The translations under genes and the position numbers were made by a program. From the NCBI RefSeq assembly GCF_010550245.1, contig NZ_JAAGLU010000025.1, forward strand, positions 62,001 through 126,000: a DNA stretch of 64,000 bases, read 5' to 3'. Origin of the DNA: Streptomyces sp. SID12501 (GTDB taxonomy: Bacteria; Actinomycetota; Actinomycetes; Streptomycetales; Streptomycetaceae). The notes beneath the pieces are model-generated. The model searched no databases. It was not told the origin of the DNA and worked only from the letters and a program-made list of their open reading frames with translations. Shown here piece after piece: positions 17,147 through 25,783 of the stretch (position 1 is its first letter; every line of letters starts with the position of its first letter).

Positions 17147-17377
17147 ATGTCCCACGTCCTCTCCGAGGAGACCCACCGCAACATGCTCGCCCGCATCCCT
17201 CAATGCACCGGTCGTGAAGTCGCCGACTGGTTGCGCACCGTCGACGAAGGCCCCTCCCTCTTCCGCTTCGAGGAGAAGGTCAGCTGGCTCCGGCACGAAC
17301 ACGATCTCGCGTACGGCCACGCCAAGGCGATCATTCACGAGTACGACCTGAGGAGGGCCGCGCGCAAGCTTCTCTGA
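17147..17377 (+). CDS. DUF4287-type small protein
   Basis: 76 aa (LSEETHRNMLARIPQCTGREV, then FEEKVSWLRHEHDLAYGHAKAIIHEYDLRRAARKLL). The second half, with WLRxEHxLxxGHAxAI, is the conserved core of DUF4287 proteins, whose function is unknown. The ATG at 17147 is the only sensible start in frame; GTCCGGAGG precedes it. A strong hairpin follows at 17428. Confidence 0.75.
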   Translation: MSHVLSEETHRNMLARIPQCTGREVADWLRTVDEGPSLFRFEEKVSWLRHEHDLAYGHAKAIIHEYDLRRAARKLL

Positions 17378-17427
17378 GTGCACAGCCCTCCGAGAGACCG
17401 AGGCGCGCACCGACACCACGACGTGAC

Positions 17428-17462
17428 GAAGGGCCCCGGGAATGCTTCCCGGGGCCCTTCTC
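17428..17462. terminator. bidirectional terminator
   Basis: Perfect 15-bp stem (gaagggccccgggaa and complement) with a 3-nt TGC loop between convergent genes, 50 bp from each stop. Confidence 0.9.
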
Positions 17463-17513
17463 CTGTACTACCGACCGCCGACGACCCACCGCCGACCGCC
17501 GTCGTACCGGCTG

Positions 17514-18422
17514 CTAGTCGTTGCCCTGCAGGATGGCGATCAGCCGCAGGAACTCCAGGTAGATCCAGACCAGCGTCATCGTGAGGCCGAAGGCGGCGAG
17601 CCAGGCCTCCTCGCGCGGCGCGCCGTAGGCGATGCCGTCCTCGACCTGCTTGAAGTCGAGGGCGAGGAAGCACGCACCGAGCAGGATGCCGATGATGCCG
17701 AACATGATGCCGAGGCCGCCGCTGCGGAAGCCGAGGCCGTCACCGCCGCCGAACACCGCGAACAGCAGGTTCACGGCCATCAGCAGCACGAAGCCGAGCG
17801 CCGCCGCCATCACGAAACCGTAGAAGCGGCGGTTGACGCGGATCCAGCCCGCCTTGTACGCCACGAGTACGGCGGTGAAGACCGCCAGCGTGCCGATCAC
17901 GGCCTGCATGGCCGCACCGCTGGCGATGCGGTTGTCGACGACGCTGGAGACGACGCCGAGGAAGACACCCTCGAGCGCCGCGTACGTCACGATCAGCGCG
18001 GGCGAGGCCTTGCGCTTGAAGGACTGGACGAGGCCCAGGACCATCGCGACCAGACCGGCGCCGATGGCGATGCCGTAGGACCGGCTGATGTTCGCGTCGT
18101 CGACCGGCAGCAGCGCCCAGGCGAGCGCCGCCGTGACGACCAGCACACCGAGTGTGGTGGCTGTCCGCATGACGACGTCGTCCATCGTCATCCGGCCGGT
18201 GGAGACCGGGGCCTGCGGCGGTGCGCCGTGCTGAAGGTCCTGCTGGGCGTAGGGGTTGGTCGCGTACGGGTTGCCGCCCTGCTGGGCCTGCTGGTCCGCA
18301 TAGGGGTTGCCCGACTGCGTACCGACACCGGCTCCCCCGGCCTGCGGCGCGGTGTTGAAGCCCGCGTAGCCGTTGTCGCGGCTGAACCCCCGTCGCGAGA
18401 AGACCGGGTTGCTGCTCCTCAT
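17514..18422 (-). CDS. Bax inhibitor-1/YccA-like membrane protein
   Basis: 302 aa. A roughly 75-residue Gly/Gln/Tyr-rich cytoplasmic tail (GNPYADQQAQQGGNPYATNP) precedes about seven membrane segments, for example TTLGVLVVTAALAWALL, YGIAIGAGLVAMVLGLV and FVMAAALGFVLLMAVNLLFAV. It ends with LDFKQVEDGIAYGAPREEAW, a BI-1/YccA hallmark. The aspartates of this motif form the pH-sensitive latch in the characterised family member from Bacillus. The ATG at 18422 follows GGAGGAGTG. The gene is monocistronic. Its role in Streptomyces is unknown; a calcium/proton leak channel is the family-based guess. Confidence 0.88.
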   Translation of the reverse strand: MRSSNPVFSRRGFSRDNGYAGFNTAPQAGGAGVGTQSGNPYADQQAQQGGNPYATNPYAQQDLQHGAPPQAPVSTGRMTMDDVVMRTATTLGVLVVTAALAWALLPVDDANISRSYGIAIGAGLVAMVLGLVQSFKRKASPALIVTYAALEGVFLGVVSSVVDNRIASGAAMQAVIGTLAVFTAVLVAYKAGWIRVNRRFYGFVMAAALGFVLLMAVNLLFAVFGGGDGLGFRSGGLGIMFGIIGILLGACFLALDFKQVEDGIAYGAPREEAWLAAFGLTMTLVWIYLEFLRLIAILQGND

Positions 18423-18663
18423 TTCACTCCTCCATGGCCACAGTGCGTGGCCTTGGGCTCAAGGGTAATAGGTGGGCAAAGGATTGACCCTAGTGCTTGG
18501 GGAGGATCTTTCCCTTGTCCTGTCGCGAACACGCTACGCGCCGCCCTGATTCCCGGCTACGGAGCCCCAGGACCATGACCAACCCGGTACAGACCCGAGA
18601 CCGCCCCCTGATCAGGCCGGTCGGCGGGCCCTTCACCCCACCGTCGTCCGCTGTCACCCACCG

Positions 18664-19866
18664 TCACTCCAGGGGGAAACCCGTGTAACCCTCGGCGAGA
18701 TCGGTCTCCGCCGAACGGGCGCCCGCGATCCGCTCCAGCCGGGCCAGCTGGAGCCGGTCCTCGAAGGGAGTGGCGTCCGGGGTCCGGTGCAGGAGGGTCG
18801 TCATGTCGTACGAGAACCGCTCGGCCTGCCAGACGCGGCGCAGACAGGTCTCGGAGTAGGCGTCCAGCAGCTCCGCCGACCCCGTCTCCTTCTCGTACGT
18901 CAGTGCGCGGGCGAAGGTCACGACGTCCCCGACGGCGAGGTTGAGCCCCTTGGCGCCGGTGGGCGGCACGATGTGCGCGGCGTCCCCGGCCAGGAACAGC
19001 CGTCCGTACCGCATCGGCTCGTGGACGTAGCTCCGCATCGGTGTCACGGACTTCTGGGTGACGGGCCCCCGGTCGAGCTTCCAGCCGTCGGCGGTCTCGA
19101 AGCGCCGCTCCAGCTCGTCCCAGATCTCCTCGTCGCTCCACTCCTCGGCGTCGGTGCCGTCCGGCACCTGGAGGTAGAGGCGGGAGACGGACGGGGAGCG
19201 CATGGACAGGAGGGCGAAGCCGCGGTCGTGGCGGGCGTAGACCAGCTCGTCGTGCGAGGGCGCCACGTCGGCGAGGATGCCGAGCCAGCCGAAGGGGTAC
19301 GACCGTTCGAAGACGCGGGTGAGTTCCGCGGGGATCGCCGTACGGGCCACCCCCCAGAAGCCGTCGCACCCGACGACGTACTCGCACTCCAGTACGTCCT
19401 CGCGCCCTTCGTGCCGGAACCGCACCCGGGGGCCACCACTCCCGGCGCCTTCGACTCCCTCCGCTCCCTCCACTCCTTGCACGGCGAGTGCCTCCGCCTC
19501 GAAGAGCAGCGGGCCACCCTCCGCCAGTTGGAGGGCGATGAGGTCCTTGCAGACCTCGGTCTGCGCGTACACCATCACGGACCGGCCACCGGTGAGGGCG
19601 GGGAAGTCGACGCGGTGGCGCTTCCTGTCGTAGCGCAGCTCGATGCCGTCGTGGCGCAGGCCCTCGCGGTCCATACGGGCGCCGGCCCCGGCCGCGCGCA
19701 GTACGTCGACGGTGCCCTGCTCCAGGATCCCGGCCCGCTGCCGCCGCTCCACGTACTCCCGGTCGCGGCTCTCCAGGACGACCGAGTCGATACCGGCGTT
19801 GTGGAGCAGCCGGGCGAGCAGGAGCCCGGCGGGGCCGGCTCCGATGATGCCGACGGTGGTACGCAT
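18664..19866 (-). CDS. pobA: 4-hydroxybenzoate 3-monooxygenase
   Basis: 400-aa FAD monooxygenase converting 4-hydroxybenzoate to protocatechuate with NAD(P)H and O2. FAD-binding GxGxxG is IIGAGPAGLLLARLL (residues 7-21), followed by RQRAGILEQGTVD characteristic of PHBH, the DG motif VVGCDGFWGVAR and the GD motif LFLAGDAAHIVPPTGAKGLNLA. A Glu/Gly-rich insertion (VEGAEGVEGAGSGG) near residue 140 lengthens one loop. No beta-ketoadipate genes or pobR are adjacent; an inverted repeat at 19919-19940 may be the operator. The ATG at 19866 follows GAAGGGA. Confidence 0.93.
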   Translation of the reverse strand: MRTTVGIIGAGPAGLLLARLLHNAGIDSVVLESRDREYVERRQRAGILEQGTVDVLRAAGAGARMDREGLRHDGIELRYDRKRHRVDFPALTGGRSVMVYAQTEVCKDLIALQLAEGGPLLFEAEALAVQGVEGAEGVEGAGSGGPRVRFRHEGREDVLECEYVVGCDGFWGVARTAIPAELTRVFERSYPFGWLGILADVAPSHDELVYARHDRGFALLSMRSPSVSRLYLQVPDGTDAEEWSDEEIWDELERRFETADGWKLDRGPVTQKSVTPMRSYVHEPMRYGRLFLAGDAAHIVPPTGAKGLNLAVGDVVTFARALTYEKETGSAELLDAYSETCLRRVWQAERFSYDMTTLLHRTPDATPFEDRLQLARLERIAGARSAETDLAEGYTGFPLE

Positions 19867-19918
19867 CGGTCGTTCCCTTCATACGGGCGGTACGGTCATC
19901 CAGCGCATGTGCGTTCGC

Positions 19919-19940
19919 TTGGTGAAACTTTCTTCACGAA
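19919..19940. promoter_or_regulatory. candidate operator upstream of pobA
   Basis: A 22-bp near-palindrome with arms TTGGTGAA and TTCACGAA (7 of 8 complementary) separated by 6 bp lies about 55-75 bp before the pobA start. That placement fits a regulator controlling the gene. Confidence 0.4.
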
Positions 19941-20045
19941 CTCTCGGTGATGAGTCTCTGTCCGCAAACGTCCGCTGTCAACGGTTCCGCGATGAAGTCC
20001 TCAATGAACACAGCACCGACAAATCCGGCGTACAACAGTCGGAAG

Positions 20046-20129
20046 TGCCCGGAGCCGGACTTGAACCGGCACGCCCGCGAAGGGGCAGCGAGGTTTAAGC
20101 TCGCCGTGTCTGCATTCCACCATCCGGGC
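20046..20129 (-). tRNA. bldA: tRNA-Leu(UAA), the bldA tRNA
   Basis: On the minus strand the 84-nt sequence begins GCCCGGA and ends TCCGGGC plus A, forming a 7-bp acceptor stem. The anticodon stem is GCGAG/CTCGC around loop CTTAAAC, giving anticodon TAA (plus-strand 20095-20097). A long variable arm (tgccccttcgcgggcg) and T-arm GCCGGTTCAAGTCCGGC are as expected for a class II leucine tRNA. CCA is not encoded. In Streptomyces this tRNA alone reads the rare UUA codon and controls development and antibiotic production. Genes needing it in this window are those at 4267 and 60065. Confidence 0.97.
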
Positions 20130-20149
20130 AGGCCCTGGGCTCCGCATCG

Positions 20150-20190
20150 AGATTCCGAGCCTATCGGGACGCCCCACCCGAACTGCGGGT
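20150..20190 (-). promoter_or_regulatory. probable bldA promoter
   Basis: TAGGCT (minus strand, 20163-20158) is a good -10 hexamer placing the start about 20 nt before the mature tRNA. The -35 region (around GCAGTT) is weak. The same TAGGCT occurs upstream of eno (35548-35543). Confidence 0.4.
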
Positions 20191-20575
20191 GAGGGCCCCG
20201 ATGTTGTCTTATTTTATTGACTTCTGAGGGTGCATCAGCACCTGGAACGAGCCATCCGCACTTGCCAACAGCCTTTCGCGAGGCGGTTCGGCGCACATGC
20301 GGAATGACGGAATTTCACCGTTCGAACAAGGGGGCTCCACCTGTTCTTGACATCTCCCCGCCCGAAGGGCCTAGGGGACGACCGTCATCCCCAGGTATGA
20401 GACGGGCGCCCCGGGTCCGTCCCGGGTCTGCCTTCGGAACCGGAACAACGGCTGACTACACGGCGGCCCCGGGCCATGACGATGGGTACACGAGCTTCGG
20501 ACCTCGCAGCCGAACCCGAACTCGTCACACCTCTGGCCCATCGCCGCGCACCGCTGTCCGACAGGAGCCCCATCC
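20191..20575. other. intergenic region between bldA and ABC exporter
   Basis: About 385 bp. It includes an AT-rich patch (ttgtcttattttattgacttc, near 20204-20225) close behind the bldA promoter and a perfect short palindrome ggtgcatcagcacc. The rest is without open frames and presumably holds the exporter promoter. Confidence 0.4.
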
Positions 20576-21352
20576 GTGACCACCACTCCCCTCGCCGACC
20601 GGACCACCACCTCGGTGGCCGCCCGCGCCACGGAACTGTCCAAGGTCTACGGGCAGGGAGAGACGCAGGTCGTCGCCCTCGACCGGGTCTCCGTCGACTT
20701 CAAGCAGGCCGAGTTCACCGCGATCATGGGCCCGTCCGGCTCCGGCAAGTCCACGCTGATGCACTGCGTGGCGGGGCTGGACTCCTTCTCGTCCGGCTCC
20801 GTGCGCATCGGCGACACCGAGCTGGGCTCGCTCAAGGACAAGCAGCTCACCAAGCTCCGCCGGGACAAGATCGGCTTCATCTTCCAGGCGTTCAACCTGC
20901 TGCCGACGCTGACCGCCCTGGAGAACATCACCCTCCCGATGGACATCGCGGGCCGGAAGCCTGACAAGGAGTGGCTGGATTCGGTCATCACGATGATCGG
21001 CCTCGCCGACCGGCTCCGTCACCGCCCGTCCCAGCTCTCCGGCGGCCAGCAGCAGCGTGTCGCCGTGGCCCGGGCCCTGGCCTCCCGCCCCGACATCATC
21101 TTCGGCGACGAGCCGACCGGGAACCTCGACTCCCGCGCGGGCGCCGAGGTACTGGGCTTCCTGCGCAACTCCGTACGGGAGTTGGGGCAGACGGTCGTGA
21201 TGGTCACCCACGACCCGGTGGCCGCGGCGTACGCGGACCGGGTGGTCTTCCTCGCGGACGGCAGGATCGTGGACGAGCTGTACGGCCCGACGGCGGACAG
21301 CGTCCTGGACCGCATGAAGCGGCTCGACACCGGGGCGATCCGCACCAGCTGA
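20576..21352 (+). CDS. MacB/LolD-type ABC transporter ATP-binding protein
   Basis: 258 aa. Walker A is GPSGSGKSTLMH (about residue 52), Q-loop FQAFNLLPTLTALENI, signature LSGGQQQRVAVARALA, Walker B IIFGDEPTGNLDS and H-loop VTHD. FQAFNLLPTL and GNLDSRAG are typical of the MacB/LolD/FtsE clade that partners FtsX-like permeases. The GTG at 20576 is preceded by ACAGGAG. It is followed 116 bp later by its permease. These exporters move antibiotics, peptides or lipoproteins by a mechanotransmission mechanism; the substrate here is unknown. Confidence 0.95.
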   Translation: MTTTPLADRTTTSVAARATELSKVYGQGETQVVALDRVSVDFKQAEFTAIMGPSGSGKSTLMHCVAGLDSFSSGSVRIGDTELGSLKDKQLTKLRRDKIGFIFQAFNLLPTLTALENITLPMDIAGRKPDKEWLDSVITMIGLADRLRHRPSQLSGGQQQRVAVARALASRPDIIFGDEPTGNLDSRAGAEVLGFLRNSVRELGQTVVMVTHDPVAAAYADRVVFLADGRIVDELYGPTADSVLDRMKRLDTGAIRTS

Positions 21353-21468
21353 CGCACCGACGCACCGCCACCGCACGAGCCGAGAGTTGACGCTCCATCA
21401 ATTCCCGTACGCCTGCCCTGACTTCAGCACGACTTCGATCTCGACCTCGACGGACTGAGACGACACCC

Positions 21469-24015
21469 ATGTTCCGTACCGCCCTGCGCAACGTACTCGC
21501 GCACAAGGCCAGACTCCTGATGACCGTGCTCGCCGTGATGCTCGGCGTCGCCTTCGTGTCCGGGACCCTGGTCTTCACCAACACCCTCTCGAACGCCCTC
21601 CAGAACAGCTCCGCCAAGGGCTTCGACCAGGTCGACGTCGCCGTGCGGCCGGGCGTCGGGGACGTTGGGAACGACGGGGGCGACACGATCGCCAGGCCTC
21701 CGGAGCTGACGCAGGCCCTGCTCGACGAGAGCGCGAAGGTTCCGGGCGCCGCGTCCGTCATCGGGGTCGTGAACGGCTTCACGGCCATCGCCGACAAGGA
21801 CGGCAAGCTCATCGGCGGCGGTTTCCAGTCGCAGGGCGCGAACTACTGGGGCGACAAGGACGCCCGGTACCCGCTGACGGACGGCACCGCGCCCAAGAAC
21901 GCCGGCCAGGTCGCCCTCGACGCGAAGACCGCCGAACGGGCCGGGTACAAGGTCGGGGACACCGTGCGCCTGTCGGTGGACGGGCCGGTGCTCTCCCCCA
22001 CCGTCTCCGGCATCTTCACCACGGACGACGGCAACGTGACGGCCGGCGGCAGCCTCGCCCTCTTCGACACGGCGACCGCGCAGCGGCTGTTCGGCAAGGT
22101 GGGCGCGTACGACGAGATCGACGTCAAGGCGGCGGCCGGGACGAGCCAGGCCGCACTCAAGGCGGCGCTCGACAAGGCGCTGCCGCGGAACGCCGTCGAG
22201 ACGACGACGGCCACCCAACTCGCCGACGACCAGGCGAAGACGATCGCCGCCGGGATGAGCGGCCTGAAGCAGGGCCTGCTGGTCTTCGCGGGCATCGCGC
22301 TCTTCGTCGGTACGTTCATCATCGCCAACACCTTCACCATGCTGGTCGCCCAGCGCACCAAGGAACTGGCGCTGATGCGGGCCGTCGGCGCCTCGCGCCG
22401 GCAGGTCACGCGGTCCGTGCTGGTCGAGGCGTTCGTGGTCGGCGCTGTGGCGGCGGTGACCGGGCTGGTCGCGGGCATCGGCATCGGAGCCGGGCTGAAG
22501 GCACTGCTGGGCATGCTCGGCGCGACCGTGCCCGACGGGCCGCTGGTCGTCACGCCCGGCACGGTCGGCGCGGCCCTCGCGGTCGGCATCCTCATCACCA
22601 TGCTGGCGGCCTGGCTGCCCGGCCGCCGCGCCGCGAAGATCCCCCCGGTGGCCGCCATGAGCAGCGTCCACGCCACCGCGACCACCAAGTCGCTGGTGCT
22701 GCGCAACACGCTGGGCGCGCTCTTCTCGGGCGTGGGCATCGCCGTGGTCCTGGCCGCGACGTCGATGAGCGGCTCGGACGGCCAGGCCCCCATGGGTATC
22801 GGCGCGGTACTGCTCATCATCGGCGTCTTCATCCTCACCCCCCTCCTCTCGCGCCCGCTGATCGCCGCCGCCGGCCCGTTCATGCGCGTGTTCGGCGTCT
22901 CCGGGAAGCTGGCCCGCCAGAACTCGGTCCGCAACCCCCGCCGTACGGCCGCCACGGCCTCCGCGCTGATGATCGGGCTCACCCTCATCACCGGTATGAC
23001 GGTGATGGCGGGCAGCCTCCAGCAGGCGATCGACAAGATGGCGTCGGCCTCGATCAGCGCGGACTACATCGTCTCGATGGCCAACGGCCAGCGCCTCTCC
23101 TCAGACGTCGCCGAGAAGCTGTCGAAGACGCCCGGAGTGACCGCCGTCAGCCCCCTGAGCGACGCCCCCGTCCTCATCGACGGCACGACCGAGTACATGA
23201 CCGGCGTCACCGGCGCCACGATCGGCAAGCTGACGAAGCTGACGGTCGACGACGGCACGTTCAAGGTCGGCGGCACCCAGGTCGTCGTGGACGAGCGCAC
23301 GGCCAAGTCCCTCGACTGGAAGGCGGGTTCGACCTTCACGGTCGGCTACGAGGACGGGCAGAAGCAGCTGCTGACCGTGGCGGGCGTGTACGAGGGCAAC
23401 GAGGTGGTGAGCGGCATCATGGTCGACAACGCCCTGCTGGCCCCGCACCGGACGGACGCGGCCGACCCCGCCGACATGCAGGTCATGGTCAAAACGTCGG
23501 ACGGCGCGACGAGCGCGACGAAGGACAAGCTGGAGAAGGCCCTGGGCGCCAACCCTGCCATCAAGATCCAGGACAAGAAGGACATCTCCAACGAGATCGC
23601 GCAGATGTTCACGCTGATGCTGAACATGCTCTACGGCCTGCTGGCCATGGCGGTCCTGGTCGCGGTCCTCGGGGTCATCAACACCCTGGCCATGTCGGTC
23701 TTCGAACGCTCCCAGGAGATCGGCATGCTCCGCGCGATCGGCCTCGACCGCAAGGGCATCAAGCGGATGGTCCGTCTGGAGTCCCTGGTCATCTCCCTCT
23801 TCGGCGGCGTCCTGGGCATCGGCCTGGGCGTGTTCTTCGGCTGGGCGGCCGGCGAACTGCTCGGCACGAGCATGCCGACGTACGAACTCGTCCTGCCCTG
23901 GGCCAGGATGGCGCTCTTCCTGCTCCTCGCGGCCACGGTGGGCATCCTGGCGGCCCTGTGGCCGGCCCGTCGCGCGGCCCGCATGAACATGCTGGCGGCG
24001 ATCAAGTCGGAGTAG
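21469..24015 (+). CDS. FtsX/MacB-like ABC transporter permease
   Basis: 848 aa with duplicated FtsX modules. After an N-terminal helix (ARLLMTVLAVMLGVAFVSGTLV) comes an extracytoplasmic domain of about 220 residues. A three-helix FtsX block follows (GLLVFAGIALFVGTFIIANT, TMLVAQRTKELALMRAVGAS, AVAAVTGLVAGIGIG). Then come a middle pair of helices, a second extracytoplasmic domain and a final FtsX block (LYGLLAMAVLVAVLGVINTL, FERSQEIGMLRAIGLDRKGI). Together with the ATPase at 20576 it makes a complete exporter. The gene at 61645 encodes a close paralogue. The ATG at 21469 is the first in frame. Confidence 0.95.
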   Translation: MFRTALRNVLAHKARLLMTVLAVMLGVAFVSGTLVFTNTLSNALQNSSAKGFDQVDVAVRPGVGDVGNDGGDTIARPPELTQALLDESAKVPGAASVIGVVNGFTAIADKDGKLIGGGFQSQGANYWGDKDARYPLTDGTAPKNAGQVALDAKTAERAGYKVGDTVRLSVDGPVLSPTVSGIFTTDDGNVTAGGSLALFDTATAQRLFGKVGAYDEIDVKAAAGTSQAALKAALDKALPRNAVETTTATQLADDQAKTIAAGMSGLKQGLLVFAGIALFVGTFIIANTFTMLVAQRTKELALMRAVGASRRQVTRSVLVEAFVVGAVAAVTGLVAGIGIGAGLKALLGMLGATVPDGPLVVTPGTVGAALAVGILITMLAAWLPGRRAAKIPPVAAMSSVHATATTKSLVLRNTLGALFSGVGIAVVLAATSMSGSDGQAPMGIGAVLLIIGVFILTPLLSRPLIAAAGPFMRVFGVSGKLARQNSVRNPRRTAATASALMIGLTLITGMTVMAGSLQQAIDKMASASISADYIVSMANGQRLSSDVAEKLSKTPGVTAVSPLSDAPVLIDGTTEYMTGVTGATIGKLTKLTVDDGTFKVGGTQVVVDERTAKSLDWKAGSTFTVGYEDGQKQLLTVAGVYEGNEVVSGIMVDNALLAPHRTDAADPADMQVMVKTSDGATSATKDKLEKALGANPAIKIQDKKDISNEIAQMFTLMLNMLYGLLAMAVLVAVLGVINTLAMSVFERSQEIGMLRAIGLDRKGIKRMVRLESLVISLFGGVLGIGLGVFFGWAAGELLGTSMPTYELVLPWARMALFLLLAATVGILAALWPARRAARMNMLAAIKSE

Positions 24016-24033
24016 GGGTTCAGCAGTATCCGT

Positions 24034-24079
24034 AAGGGAGTTGGGTTCCGCCGTCACAACGACGGAACCCAACTCCCTT
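24034..24079. terminator. bidirectional terminator
   Basis: 17-bp perfect stem (aagggagttgggttccg and complement) with a 12-nt loop between the rightward permease and the leftward methyltransferase gene. Confidence 0.9.
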
Positions 24080-24104
24080 CTCGTTGCCGTCCCTTCCAGG
24101 TAGG

Positions 24105-25403
24105 TCAGTTCCAGGTACGGGCCCGCAGGGGCATCCCGGAGGCACCGGATCCGGAGGTCCGCACGGCGAGGACCTGGTTGACGCCGAGCCGGTTGTGTTC
24201 GAAGGCGAGGGCACAGGCGGCCATGTACAGGCGCCAGACGCGGGCCCGCCCCGGGCTGGTGAGCCGCAGCGCCAGCGGCCAGTCGGCCTCCAGGTTGGCG
24301 ACCCAGCGACGCAGGGTCAGCGCGTAGTGCTCCCGGATCGACTCGACGTCACGCACCTCGAACCCGGCCCGTTCGAGCTGGGTGACGGTGGTGCCGAGGG
24401 GCGCGAGTTCGCCGTCCGGGAAGACGTACGCGTCGATGAACCCGTCGAGGCTGTACGCGCCCTCGTCCGTCTGCGGCCGACGGGCGATCTGGTGGTTGAG
24501 CAGCCGGCCGCCCGGCTTGAGCAGGGCGTACAGATCGCGCGCGTACGTCAGATACCGCTCGCTCCCGACATGTTCGGCCATCCCCACGGAGGAGACGGCG
24601 TCGAAGGGCCCGTCGGTGACATCCCGGTAGTCCTGCACCCGGATCTCGACCCGGTCCGCGAGCCCCTCTTCCGCGACGCGCTTACGGGCGTACGCGGCCT
24701 GTTCCTGCGAGAGGGTGACGCCGACGACCCGAACGCCATGCTCGCGGGCGGCATGCACGGCGAGGGAGCCCCAGCCGCAGCCGACGTCGAGGAGCCGCAG
24801 GCCCGGCGCCAGGGCGAGCTTGCGGCAGATGAGTTCGAGCTTGTCGCGCTGGGCGTCCTCAAGGCCGGTAGCTCCGCCGGGGGCGTCCCAGTAGGCGCAG
24901 GAGTACACCATGGACGGGCCGAGGACGACCTCGTAGAAGTCGTTGCCGACGTCGTAGTGGTGACTGACGGCGCGTTTGTCGGTGCGCTTGGTGTGGAGGC
25001 GTCGGCGGCGCCGCGGAACCTCTTCACGGGGCGGGGCGGGAGGGACGGGGAGCCCGGCCATCTTCACGAGCCCGCGCACCGCGGCCCGCACCCCGGGTTC
25101 GCGCAGTGCCTCGGCGAGACTCCGGGTGTCCTCCCCGCGCTCCCAGAGCAACCCGGACAGGTGATCGAGGGCGGCGTAGAAATCGCCCTCGATGTCCAGG
25201 TCGCCGGCGACCCAGGCCCGGGCGAGCCCCAGTTCGCCGGGTTTCCACAGCAGCCGGCGCAGGGCGCGGCGGTTACGGACGACCAGTGCGGGGGCGCCGG
25301 GCGGACCGGCCTGCGAACCGTCCCAGGCGCGGATACGCATCGGGAGCGGGGCCCCCAGCAACTGTTCGGCGAAGCTCTGGAGCCGCGGCGCGGCTTCGGG
25401 CAT
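24105..25403 (-). CDS. cyclopropane-fatty-acyl-phospholipid synthase family methyltransferase
   Basis: 432 aa. An N-terminal region of about 150 residues (LRRLLWKPGELGLARAWVAG, DLDIEGDFYAALD) precedes the CFAS SAM domain: HYDVGNDFY, YSCAYWD, then LLDVGCGWGSLAVHAA (SAM motif I), VVGVTLSQEQAAYA, and SVGMAEHVG. The HYDVGN and E(H)VG residues are the catalytic signature. The enzyme methylates unsaturated phospholipid acyl chains using SAM. The ATG at 25403 (MPEAAPRLQSF) is preceded by ACGGAGGTG; an upstream in-frame start at 25445 lacks this. Monocistronic and convergent with the ABC exporter. Confidence 0.93.
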   Translation of the reverse strand: MPEAAPRLQSFAEQLLGAPLPMRIRAWDGSQAGPPGAPALVVRNRRALRRLLWKPGELGLARAWVAGDLDIEGDFYAALDHLSGLLWERGEDTRSLAEALREPGVRAAVRGLVKMAGLPVPPAPPREEVPRRRRRLHTKRTDKRAVSHHYDVGNDFYEVVLGPSMVYSCAYWDAPGGATGLEDAQRDKLELICRKLALAPGLRLLDVGCGWGSLAVHAAREHGVRVVGVTLSQEQAAYARKRVAEEGLADRVEIRVQDYRDVTDGPFDAVSSVGMAEHVGSERYLTYARDLYALLKPGGRLLNHQIARRPQTDEGAYSLDGFIDAYVFPDGELAPLGTTVTQLERAGFEVRDVESIREHYALTLRRWVANLEADWPLALRLTSPGRARVWRLYMAACALAFEHNRLGVNQVLAVRTSGSGASGMPLRARTWN

Positions 25404-25574
25404 GACGCACACCTCCGTGACGACATCACCGGGAATGTCCAACACTCACGAAAACACCAACGGGTCGGGCTCGCAGTCCCCAGGGCTGATCACAACTGGG
25501 CAAAAGGGTGAGATGAGCGGCGAAGCTTTTGCAGCCAAGACGGTGAGTACCCACCCACTCGTTTGCCGCCCCCA

Positions 25575-25645
25575 CCCAGCCCGTCCGGCGTTTGAGGACG
25601 AGGCCCCTTCAGGGCCGACAGCGGGGGTCTGGGTGCGCAGCCCCC
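25575..25645 (+). repeat. Streptomyces intergenic repeat, copy A
   Basis: The stretch cccagcccgtccggcgtttg, aggacgaggcccc, ttcagggccg, ggggtctggg, gcagccccc closely matches the sequence at 52664-52734. Both lie in non-coding DNA. I recognise it as a very common Streptomyces intergenic element of unknown function. Confidence 0.7.
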
Positions 25646-25684
25646 GGAGACAGGACGGGACGGGTAAGGGCGGCGGAGGCAAGG

Positions 25685-25742
25685 AAACGCCTGAAGGGGC
25701 CCCTCGCACCACGGATGGCGAGCGGCCCCTTCAGGGGTGTTT
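25685..25742 (-). terminator. terminator of ndh
   Basis: Long imperfect hairpin: ctgaaggggcccctcgc pairs with gcgagcggccccttcag around a 10-nt loop. It is flanked by aaac/gttt, 42 bp beyond the ndh stop. Confidence 0.8.
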
Positions 25743-25783
25743 CAGTGACCGGAGGTCAGAGGGAGGAGGTCAGAGGGGGGAGA

